Made by a program: the position numbers and the translations under genes. A stretch of DNA of 5,625 nt from Mycobacterium sp. (GTDB taxonomy: Bacteria > Actinomycetota > Actinomycetes > Mycobacteriales > Mycobacteriaceae), in the NCBI GenBank assembly GCA_029256565.1, contig JAQSXQ010000160.1, positions 1 to 5,625 of the forward strand. The letters are read 5' to 3'. Positions 1 to 4,771 of this stretch are shown piece by piece; the first letter of the stretch is position 1, and each line of letters starts with the position of its first letter. Below the pieces are notes generated by a model. That model was not told the DNA's origin. It did no database searches and saw nothing but the letters and a program-made list of their open reading frames with translations.

Positions 1-547
1 CGAGCTGGTCAACACCCAGGGCAGCGGCCTGTTCCGGGGCTACTACAACGACCAGGGCGCCACCGATCAGCGGATGCGGCACGGCATGTACTGGTCGGGT
101 GACCTCGCCTACCGCGACGCCGACGGCTGGATCTACCTTGCAGGCCGCACCGCCGACTGGATGCGCGTCGACGGCGAGAACCTGACGACGGCGCCCATCG
201 AGCGGATCCTGTTGCGACTGAACGCGATCAGCCGGGTCGCCGTCTACCCGGTGCCCGACCAGTACGTGGGGGACCAGGTGATGGCCGCGATCGTGCTGCG
301 CGACGACGCCACGCTGTCGCCGGAGGAGTTCGCCGACTTCCTTGCCGCCCAGCGCGATCTGTCGCCCAAGGCGTGGCCCCGCTTCGTGTGGCTGGCCGAC
401 GACCTACCCAGCACGGCGACCAACAAGATCCTCAAGCGCGAACTCGTCGCGCTCGGCACCGAAGCCGCGGGCAGGGTGCTGTGGAAGCGCGACGGCAAGG
501 CGTTCCACGTGCTCGGCGAACGTGCGGTCAGCGGTACGGATCGGTGA
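1..547 (+). CDS. Acyl-CoA synthetase / AMP-forming fatty-acid--CoA ligase (FadD-type), C-terminal fragment
   Basis: The reading frame is open from base 2 and ends at TGA 545-547, giving 181 residues of a protein whose N-terminal part lies left of the window. The residues carry the C-terminal motifs of the ANL adenylating superfamily. These are YWSGD (the A7 aspartate, fragment residue 34), GRTADWMRVDGEN (A8 hinge, Arg49, Asp52, residues 48-60), and PSTATNKILKREL with the A10 lysine at residue 142, which contacts the acyl-adenylate. Family knowledge: such enzymes activate a carboxylic acid with ATP and transfer it to CoA. The DWMRVDGENL hinge resembles what I remember of the mycobacterial FadD1/FadD17 type, but the substrate-binding part is missing and the substrate cannot be read. 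The first internal ATG is at 74, but the homology clearly runs upstream of it, so it is not the start. The 3' end overlaps the convergent marR by 20 bp. Confidence 0.9.
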   Translation, partial: ELVNTQGSGLFRGYYNDQGATDQRMRHGMYWSGDLAYRDADGWIYLAGRTADWMRVDGENLTTAPIERILLRLNAISRVAVYPVPDQYVGDQVMAAIVLRDDATLSPEEFADFLAAQRDLSPKAWPRFVWLADDLPSTATNKILKRELVALGTEAAGRVLWKRDGKAFHVLGERAVSGTDR

Positions 548-962
548 TCTCGCGCAGCGACATCAGCATCTCGCGTAGCCGACGGTAGGCCTCCGGTCCG
601 ACGTGCGCGCGCCACTCGTCCTCGACCTTGGCGACCTCGGCCGCGGCGGCAGCGCAGAGCTTCTCGCCCCTGGCGCTGAGCGTGATCAGGCGTGCCCGTG
701 CGTCCGCGGGATCGGTCGTGCGCACGACGTAGCCGCTGCGTTCGAGTTCGTCGATCAGTGCGCCCGCCGTCTGCTTCGTCACCTGGGCCTGCTCGGCAAG
801 GTCGGTGACGCGGGTGCCGCGTGGGCTCAGCCGCTGCACGATGCGGCACTGAGCCACCGTCAGGTCGTCGAACCCGGCAGTGCGGAGCGCGTCGAAGATC
901 TGGGTCTCGGCCGCCCGGTGCGCGATGAACAACAGCGTCGCGGTGTTCGGCGGCTCGGTCAC
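528..962 (-). CDS. MarR-family transcriptional regulator
   Basis: A 144-residue protein, the usual size for a MarR dimer. After two N-terminal helices, the winged helix-turn-helix covers about residues 33-98. The recognition helix is VTKQTAGALIDELERSGYV (61-79), followed by the wing DPADARARLITLS (84-96) with the Asp/Arg pattern typical of MarR. The C-terminal helices (99-140) would form the dimer interface. Two cysteines (39 and 103) are present. The start is GTG at 962; the only nearby ATG (967-965) is out of frame and meets a stop after two codons. No Shine-Dalgarno sequence precedes the GTG, and a -10-like TAAAGT sits where it would give an almost leaderless mRNA. The gene is divergent from the MDMPI-like gene across 65 bp holding a palindrome, so the simplest inference is autorepression plus repression of that neighbour. 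The ligand is unknown. Confidence 0.93.
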   Translation of the reverse strand: MTEPPNTATLLFIAHRAAETQIFDALRTAGFDDLTVAQCRIVQRLSPRGTRVTDLAEQAQVTKQTAGALIDELERSGYVVRTTDPADARARLITLSARGEKLCAAAAAEVAKVEDEWRAHVGPEAYRRLREMLMSLREITDPYR

Positions 963-969
963 GCCATTG

Positions 970-975
970 ACTTTA
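970..975 (-). promoter_or_regulatory. Possible -10 element of marR
   Basis: On the minus strand TAAAGT (975 to 970) fits the mycobacterial TANNNT -10. With its last T at -7, transcription would begin at 963, one base before the GTG start at 962. Together with the missing Shine-Dalgarno sequence this suggests a leaderless marR mRNA. No convincing -35 was seen. An identical TAAAGT lies at 997-992, so the choice is not certain. Confidence 0.4.
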
Positions 976-992
976 GTACGGAGTCCTGTCTA
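974..992. promoter_or_regulatory. Candidate MarR operator, degraded copy (O1)
   Basis: The 19-bp element TAGTACGGAGTCCTGTCTA matches the neighbouring perfect palindrome at 996-1014 in 14 of 19 positions, in register and exactly 22 bp upstream. Its own half-sites pair at 5 of 8 positions. It lies between the -35 and -10 of the rightward promoter and touches the presumed marR -10. Operator function is inferred from position and symmetry. Confidence 0.6.
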
Positions 993-995
993 CTT

Positions 996-1014
996 TAGTC
1001 AGGAAACCTGACTA
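996..1014. promoter_or_regulatory. Candidate MarR operator, perfect palindrome (O2)
   Basis: The sequence is TAGTCAGG-AAA-CCTGACTA: 8-bp perfect inverted half-sites around a 3-bp spacer, between marR and the divergent MDMPI-like gene. The length and symmetry fit a winged-helix dimer site. It begins at the last base of the rightward -10 and covers the expected transcription start, ending 2 bp before the ribosome-binding site. Binding here should block the rightward gene. No terminator role is likely, because no T-run follows and it lies upstream of a gene. Confidence 0.75.
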
Positions 1015-1027
1015 TTGGAGGGCCGGC

Positions 1028-1660
1028 ATGAACACCGACGAGACCTGGCACTGGATAGATCATCAGCGCGCCGACCTCGCGGACTTCCTCGAGACCCTCA
1101 CCGACGACCAGTGGGCCACGCCCTCGCTGTGCGACGGGTGGGTCGTGCGCGACGTCGCCGTGCACCTCACCCATGGACACACTCCCTGGGCACGGATGGC
1201 CCGTGAAGCGGTGCGCTCCGGATTCCGCTTCAACCACATGATCGCCCGGGTCGCGCGCGAAGACGCCAGCACGCCCGAGGAAATCGTCGCGACGCTGCGC
1301 GCGATGGTGGGCGGTCGGCGACGACCGCCGGGCACCGCCGTTGCCGACCCACTGCTCGACGTCCTCATTCACGGCCAGGACATCGCGGTCCCACTCGGAG
1401 TGGACCGGCCGATGCCCATCGCACCCGCGGTCGCCGCCGCCGAGCGGCTGTGGGCGATGGGCTTTCCGTTCAACGCCCGCAGACGGTTCGGGAAGGTGTC
1501 GTTCGACGCCACCGACGCACCGCTGCGGCTCGGATCAGGGGACGCCGTGACGGGGCCGGTGCGCGACATCGTCCTGGTGCTGGCCGGCCGACGCATCGGC
1601 ATCGGCGGGTTGTCGGGGCACACGGCCGCCGTGGCGTCCGCGTTCGATCACGCGGAATAG
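1028..1660 (+). CDS. Maleylpyruvate-isomerase-family (MDMPI/DinB-fold) probable mycothiol-dependent enzyme
   Basis: A 210-residue protein that starts at ATG 1028 behind a strong GGAGGG (1017-1022, 5-nt spacing). The N-terminal part has the layout of the actinobacterial MDMPI_N/DinB-like four-helix family. It shows the W-ATPSLCDGWVVRDVAVHLTH stretch around residues 29-49, with candidate metal ligand His46, and DVLIHGQD (111-118), with Asp111 and His115 spaced like the Glu/His pair of C. glutamicum maleylpyruvate isomerase. Residues about 157-205 (LRLGSG, VTGPVRDIVLVLAGRR, LSG) look like the small SCP-like C-terminal domain of the same family. Known members are metal enzymes using mycothiol for isomerisation or S-transfer; many are uncharacterised, and the substrate here cannot be named. 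Its divergent MarR neighbour suggests an inducible detoxification or catabolic role, which is inference. No terminator was seen after its TAG. Confidence 0.82.
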   Translation: MNTDETWHWIDHQRADLADFLETLTDDQWATPSLCDGWVVRDVAVHLTHGHTPWARMAREAVRSGFRFNHMIARVAREDASTPEEIVATLRAMVGGRRRPPGTAVADPLLDVLIHGQDIAVPLGVDRPMPIAPAVAAAERLWAMGFPFNARRRFGKVSFDATDAPLRLGSGDAVTGPVRDIVLVLAGRRIGIGGLSGHTAAVASAFDHAE

Positions 1661-1680
1661 CGACTGGTCTGCGGGCGTTT

Positions 1681-1708
1681 ATGACACTGGCGGCTGACCT
1701 GGCATAAT
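1681..1708 (+). promoter_or_regulatory. Predicted promoter of rpmE
   Basis: ATGACA (1681-1686, one mismatch to TTGACA), 16 bp, then CATAAT (1703-1708, one mismatch to TATAAT), in the 138-bp gap after the MDMPI-like gene. The expected start is about 1715, giving an rpmE leader of roughly 84 nt. This would let the translation cluster be transcribed independently of the accessory genes to the left. Confidence 0.55.
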
Positions 1709-1709
1709 G

Positions 1710-1777
1710 GGCCGTCGACCTCGGTTCCGGTTCACGTCTGATGTCTCCCAGGTCAGGGAGCAGGCGACCCGGCGGCC
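1710..1777 (+). promoter_or_regulatory. Structured 5' leader of rpmE, possible L31 autoregulatory element
   Basis: Hand folding finds an inner hairpin. Stem 1735-1740 pairs with 1761-1766, with a 4-nt bulge at 1741-1744. Stem CTCCC (1745-1749) pairs with GGGAG (1756-1760) under the loop AGGTCA. A closing helix 1710-1717 with 1770-1777 (8 pairs, one G-U) would enclose it. GACCT at 1717-1721 is complementary to the loop and could form a pseudoknot instead. Ribosomal-protein leaders that let L31 control its own synthesis have been described, including in actinobacteria (from memory), so this is a plausible example. Caveat: if transcription starts at 1715, half of the closing helix strand is not transcribed. 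Confidence 0.4.
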
Positions 1778-1798
1778 AACGACTGAAGAGGACTTGAG

Positions 1799-2050
1799 AT
1801 GAAATCGGGTATTCACCCCACGTACAACGAGACCACCGTGGTCTGCGGCTGTGGCAACACCTTCCACACGCGCAGCACCAAGGACAGCGGCCAGATCACG
1901 GTCGAGGTCTGCTCGCAGTGCCACCCGTTCTACACGGGCAAGCAGAAGATCCTCGACAGCGGCGGCCGCGTCGCTCGCTTCGAGAAGCGCTACGGCAAGC
2001 GCAAGGCCGGCAGCGATGCCGGTAGCGAGACCGCAAGCGCCGACAACTAG
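1799..2050 (+). CDS. rpmE: 50S ribosomal protein L31 (zinc-binding, C+ type)
   Basis: An 83-residue basic protein beginning MKSGIHPTYNETTVVCGCG. It holds the four zinc-ligand cysteines of the C+ L31 type at 16, 18, 38 and 41 (CGC and CSQC), followed by HPFYTGKQK and the conserved basic GGRVARFEKRYGKR segment. The tail after residue 68 (rich in Ala, Ser, Gly and Asp) is low complexity. L31 sits at the central protuberance of the large ribosomal subunit and bridges to the small subunit. Actinobacteria often carry a second, cysteine-free L31 used under zinc starvation; this one is the zinc-replete form. Ribosome-binding site AAGAGGA (1786-1792) lies 6 nt before ATG. It is preceded by its own promoter and a foldable leader, and followed by a strong hairpin. 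Confidence 0.98.
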   Translation: MKSGIHPTYNETTVVCGCGNTFHTRSTKDSGQITVEVCSQCHPFYTGKQKILDSGGRVARFEKRYGKRKAGSDAGSETASADN

Positions 2051-2057
2051 CTACGTC

Positions 2058-2102
2058 AACGGCGCCCGATCCGTCGCATCCGCGACGGGTACGGGCGCCG
2101 TT
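2058..2102 (+). terminator. Long hairpin between rpmE and prfA, probable terminator or attenuator
   Basis: AACGGCGCCCG (2058-2068) pairs perfectly with CGGGCGCCGTT (2092-2102), 11 pairs. Inside, CCGTCGC (2071-2077) pairs with GCGACGG (2082-2088) around loop ATCC. The two stems are separated by a small internal loop (2 against 3 nt). The 3' side runs into TTCTCGTTTC, a broken T-rich tract starting 7 nt after the rpmE stop. This has the form of an intrinsic terminator with a poor tail, so it may end or only thin out rpmE transcripts before prfA. Confidence 0.7.
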
Positions 2103-2137
2103 CTCGTTTCAATGGACGGTATGGGACGGAGGCACCC

Positions 2138-3211
2138 GTGAGCGAGAACGCTCCCAAGATCGAGGCACTGTTGGCCGAGCACGCCGACCTCGAACGGCAG
2201 CTCTCCGACCCAGCCCTGCACGCCGACGCCGGTGCGGCCAAGCGCGTCGGGCGACGCTTCGCGCAAGTCGCGCCGATCGCGTCGACCTACCGCAAGCTCG
2301 AGACCGCCCGCGGTGACCTCGACACGGCACGCGAGTTCGCCGCCGACGACGAGTCGTTCGCCGCCGAGGTGCCCGAACTCGAGGCGCGCGTCGCCGAACT
2401 CGACCGCCACCTCACCGACCTGCTCGCCCCACGCGATCCCCACGATGCCGACGACGTCGTGCTCGAGGTCAAGTCGGGCGAGGGTGGCGAGGAATCGGCA
2501 CTGTTCGCCGCCGATCTCGCCCGGATGTACATCCGCTACGCCGAGCGGCACGGGTGGACGGTCACCGTGCTCGACGAGACCACCTCGGACCTCGGCGGCT
2601 ACAAGGACGCCACGCTGACCATCGCCAGCAAGGGCGATTCGGCCGACGGCGTGTGGGCGCGGCTGAAGTTCGAAGGCGGCGTGCACCGCGTCCAGCGTGT
2701 CCCGGTCACCGAATCCCAGGGCCGCGTGCACACTTCGGCCGCCGGCGTCCTGGTGTATCCGGAGCCCGAGGACGTCGCCGAGGTCCAGATCGACGAGTCC
2801 GATCTCCGCATCGACGTCTACCGCTCGTCGGGCAAGGGCGGCCAGGGCGTCAACACCACCGACTCCGCGGTCCGCATCACCCATCTGCCGACCGGCATCG
2901 TCGTGACGTGCCAGAACGAGCGCTCGCAGCTGCAGAACAAGGCGCGCGCCATGGTGGTGCTCGCCGCCCGTCTCCAGGCGCTCGCCGAGGAGCAGGCGTC
3001 GGCCGACGCGTCGGCGGACCGCGCCAGCCAGATCCGCACCGTCGACCGCAGCGAGCGCATCCGGACGTACAACTACCCGGAGAACCGCATCGCCGATCAC
3101 CGGATCAACTTCAAGTCGCACAACCTCGACCAGGTGCTCGATGGCGACCTGGACCCGCTCTTCGACGCGTTGGCCGCCGCCGACAAACAGGCGCGGTTGC
3201 AGGAAGCGTGA
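2138..3211 (+). CDS. prfA: Peptide chain release factor 1 (RF1)
   Basis: A 357-residue class I release factor of normal length. After the N-terminal helical hairpin (about 1-100, VLEVKSGEGGEES at 108-120) come the tripeptide anticodon PVT (189-191), marking an RF1 that reads UAA and UAG, then the loop SSGKGGQGVNTTDSAVRITH with GGQ at 234-236, which triggers hydrolysis of peptidyl-tRNA. The NERSQLQNKA and RIRTYNYPENR segments (260-269, 307-317) follow. The start is GTG 2138, 5 nt after GGAGG (2128-2132). The gene stops at TGA 3209-3211 inside the prmC start (GTGA overlap). The next gene encodes the methyltransferase that N5-methylates GGQ Gln236, so enzyme and substrate are coupled. Confidence 0.98.
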   Translation: MSENAPKIEALLAEHADLERQLSDPALHADAGAAKRVGRRFAQVAPIASTYRKLETARGDLDTAREFAADDESFAAEVPELEARVAELDRHLTDLLAPRDPHDADDVVLEVKSGEGGEESALFAADLARMYIRYAERHGWTVTVLDETTSDLGGYKDATLTIASKGDSADGVWARLKFEGGVHRVQRVPVTESQGRVHTSAAGVLVYPEPEDVAEVQIDESDLRIDVYRSSGKGGQGVNTTDSAVRITHLPTGIVVTCQNERSQLQNKARAMVVLAARLQALAEEQASADASADRASQIRTVDRSERIRTYNYPENRIADHRINFKSHNLDQVLDGDLDPLFDALAAADKQARLQEA

Positions 3212-4044
3212 GTTCGATGCGGCACGCCGTCGCCGAGGCCACGGACGTGCTCGCGGCGGCCGGGGTGGCTAGCGCCAGAGCCGACGCCGAACAGCTCGCC
3301 GCACACGTCGCCGACGTCGATCGCGGGCGGCTCTTCCTGACCGATCCCGACGACGACTTCCACCCGAGGTTCCGGGAACTGGTCGACGCGAGGGCGCGGC
3401 GCATCCCGCTGCAGCACCTGATCGGTTCCGCGGCGTTCGGGCCCGTCACGGTTGGCGTCGGCCCCGGGGTGTTCGTGCCGCGACCGGAGACCGAGTCGAT
3501 GCTCGAGTGGGCGCTGGCGCAACCGCTGCCGGACCGCCCGGTGATCGTCGACCTCTGCACGGGATCCGGCGCACTGGCCGTCGCGCTGGCGCGGGCGCTG
3601 CCGACGGCCACCGTCATCGCCGTCGACGACTCGCCGGAGGCGCTGGCCTACGCGCGTCGCAACGTCGCCGGGACCGGGGTCGAACTCGTCGCCGCCGACG
3701 TCACCACCGACGGGTTGCTCGCCGGCCGCGACGGTGCGGTCGACCTGATCGTCGCGAATCCGCCCTACATCCCCGACGGGGCGGAACTCGAGTCCGAAGT
3801 CGCCGACCACGACCCGCACCACGCCCTGTTCGGCGGTCCCGACGGCATGGCCGTCATCGAGCCGATCGTGGCGCACGCCGTCCGACTGCTGCGCCGCGGC
3901 GGACGGGTGGGCGTCGAGCACGACGACACGACCTCCGCCGCGACGGTCGCGGTGTTCGACCGCAGCGGGGCCTTCACCGACGTCACGCCCCGGCGCGATC
4001 TGGCCGGACGGCCACGCTTCGTCACCGCGACGCGAGCCGGGTGA
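3208..4044 (+). CDS. prmC: Release factor glutamine (N5)-methyltransferase PrmC/HemK
   Basis: A 278-residue SAM-dependent methyltransferase that methylates the GGQ glutamine of RF1 and RF2. An N-terminal helical domain (about 1-85, with PLQHLIG) recognises the factor. FVPRPETE lies at 89-96. The Rossmann domain has motif I IVDLCTGSGALAVALA (113-128) and the active-site NPPY at 184-187, which binds the glutamine side chain. HALFGGPDGM follows. I chose GTG 3208 because it overlaps the prfA stop by 4 nt (GTGA), a usual coupled start. ATG 3217, in frame, would remove three residues and also aligns with what I recall of the M. tuberculosis start. AGGA at 3201-3204 is 3 nt from the GTG and 12 nt from the ATG, so neither spacing is ideal. 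The older HemK label (haem biosynthesis) is historical. Confidence 0.96.
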   Translation: MSSMRHAVAEATDVLAAAGVASARADAEQLAAHVADVDRGRLFLTDPDDDFHPRFRELVDARARRIPLQHLIGSAAFGPVTVGVGPGVFVPRPETESMLEWALAQPLPDRPVIVDLCTGSGALAVALARALPTATVIAVDDSPEALAYARRNVAGTGVELVAADVTTDGLLAGRDGAVDLIVANPPYIPDGAELESEVADHDPHHALFGGPDGMAVIEPIVAHAVRLLRRGGRVGVEHDDTTSAATVAVFDRSGAFTDVTPRRDLAGRPRFVTATRAG

Positions 4045-4059
4045 GAAGCTAGGACCGAC

Positions 4060-4719
4060 ATGACGACGTTCGACTGCTCCGACCCCGACACCCGCGCGAC
4101 CGGCATCGCGTCGGCGGTCAGCGCGCTGCGAGGCGGCCGCCTCGTCGTGCTGCCGACCGACACCGTCTACGGCATCGGCGCCGACGCCTTCAACGGATCG
4201 GCCGTCTCCGCGCTGCTCGCCGCGAAGGGCCGCGGCCGCGACATGCCCGTTCCCGTCCTGGTCGGCTCCTGGCACACCATCGACGGTCTGGTCTATTCGG
4301 TGCCGGGGGCGGCGCGCGAACTCATCCGCGCCTTCTGGCCGGGCGCACTGAGCCTGGTCGTGCGGCAGGCACCGTCGCTGCAGTGGGATCTCGGCGACGC
4401 CGACGGCACCGTGATGCTGCGGATGCCGCTGCACCCGGTCGCGATCGAGTTGCTGCGCGAGGTGGGGCCGATGGCGGTCTCGAGCGCCAACATCTCGGGG
4501 CAACCCGCCGCCGTCACGGCCGCCGAGGCGCAGGAACAGCTCGGCGATCTGGTGGAGGTCTACCTCGAGGCAGGGACGTCCGCCAGGCAGGCCGCGTCGA
4601 CGATCGTCGACCTCACCGGCGCGCGTCCGCGCATACTGCGGCAGGGTCCGATCACCGCGGATGCCATCGCCGGAGTGCTCGACGTCGAGGCCGAGTCGCT
4701 CACCGACGCACCGGACTGA
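4060..4719 (+). CDS. L-threonylcarbamoyladenylate synthase (Sua5/YwlC/YrdC family)
   Basis: A 219-residue single-domain YrdC-fold protein that makes threonylcarbamoyl-AMP from threonine, bicarbonate and ATP. This is the first step of t6A at position 37 of ANN-decoding tRNAs. Signature stretches are LVVLPTDTVYGIGADA (28-43), KGR with the KxR motif at 56-58, PVPVLVGS (63-70), FWPGALSLVV (92-101) and SSANISG (141-147, the SxN motif). The tail RILRQGPIT (191-199) is also typical. The long C-terminal Sua5 domain is absent, as in TsaC-length enzymes. The start is ATG 4060 with AGGA (4051-4054) 5 nt before it and 15 nt after the prmC stop, so it is surely in the same operon. The M. tuberculosis counterpart, from memory, is Rv1301 in the same position. 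Confidence 0.95.
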   Translation: MTTFDCSDPDTRATGIASAVSALRGGRLVVLPTDTVYGIGADAFNGSAVSALLAAKGRGRDMPVPVLVGSWHTIDGLVYSVPGAARELIRAFWPGALSLVVRQAPSLQWDLGDADGTVMLRMPLHPVAIELLREVGPMAVSSANISGQPAAVTAAEAQEQLGDLVEVYLEAGTSARQAASTIVDLTGARPRILRQGPITADAIAGVLDVEAESLTDAPD

Positions 4720-4743
4720 GCGAACCCGACGGGTTCGTCGCTC
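4718..4743 (+). terminator. Stem-loop at the 3' end of the threonylcarbamoyl-AMP synthase gene
   Basis: CGAACCC (4721-4727) and GGGTTCG (4731-4737) are perfect inverted repeats around GAC, immediately after the TGA. An alternative fold pairs GAGCGA (4718-4723) with TCGCTC (4738-4743) and ACCC with GGGT, leaving a 3-nt bulge. No T-run follows. It could be a tail-less terminator, a processing site or a 3' end stabiliser before wecA. Confidence 0.45.
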
Positions 4744-4757
4744 TCAGCGAGGTCGAG

Positions 4758-4763
4758 TACGGT
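4758..4763 (+). promoter_or_regulatory. Possible -10 element for a near-leaderless wecA transcript
   Basis: TACGGT fits TANNNT and would place transcription start near 4770, two bases before the GTG of wecA. No Shine-Dalgarno sequence is close to that GTG: the nearest AGCGAGG (4746-4752) is 19 nt away. No clear -35 is visible. This is a weak match in GC-rich DNA. Confidence 0.25.
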
Positions 4764-4771
4764 TCAGTCCC

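Larger units (their letters stand above)
967..996 (+). promoter_or_regulatory. Predicted SigA-type promoter of the MDMPI-like gene
   Basis: TTGACT (967-972, five of six against TTGACA), an 18-bp spacer, then TACTTT (991-996, fits TANNNT). The expected start of transcription is near 1003, giving a leader of about 25 nt with ribosome-binding site GGAGGG at 1017-1022. The two palindromes lie in the spacer and over the start, which fits a repressible promoter. Confidence 0.55.

Noticed and set aside
244..849. Minus-strand open frame spanning the fadD end and marR in another frame
   Set aside because: Arg-rich shadow translation; marR in the alternative frame has a complete winged helix.
961..967. 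ATG on the minus strand just upstream of marR (967-965) as its start
   Set aside because: Out of frame with marR and followed by GCG TGA, so it encodes only two residues.
603..998. Plus-strand open frame opposite marR and across the operator
   Set aside because: No recognisable fold and it would cover the regulatory palindrome; antisense shadow.
996..1014. Palindrome read as a transcription terminator
   Set aside because: It lies upstream of both divergent genes, overlaps promoter elements and lacks a T-run; an operator fits better.
2051..3121. 356-codon antisense open frame over prfA
   Set aside because: Mirror of RF1 codons with no recognisable domain; long antisense ORFs are expected at this GC content.
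2554..3207. An open frame in prfA's +2 reading frame that joins directly to prmC, making a 496-residue ORF
   Set aside because: The segment before 3208 is out of frame with the clearly conserved RF1 and translates to Arg/Gly/Pro-rich nonsense; only the part from 3208 is PrmC. It is a GC-rich shadow, not a fusion.
3097..4503. 468-codon antisense open frame over prmC and the synthase gene
   Set aside because: Low-complexity Arg/Gly/Val/Asp composition typical of the opposite strand of GC-rich genes, and both sense genes have full sets of catalytic motifs.
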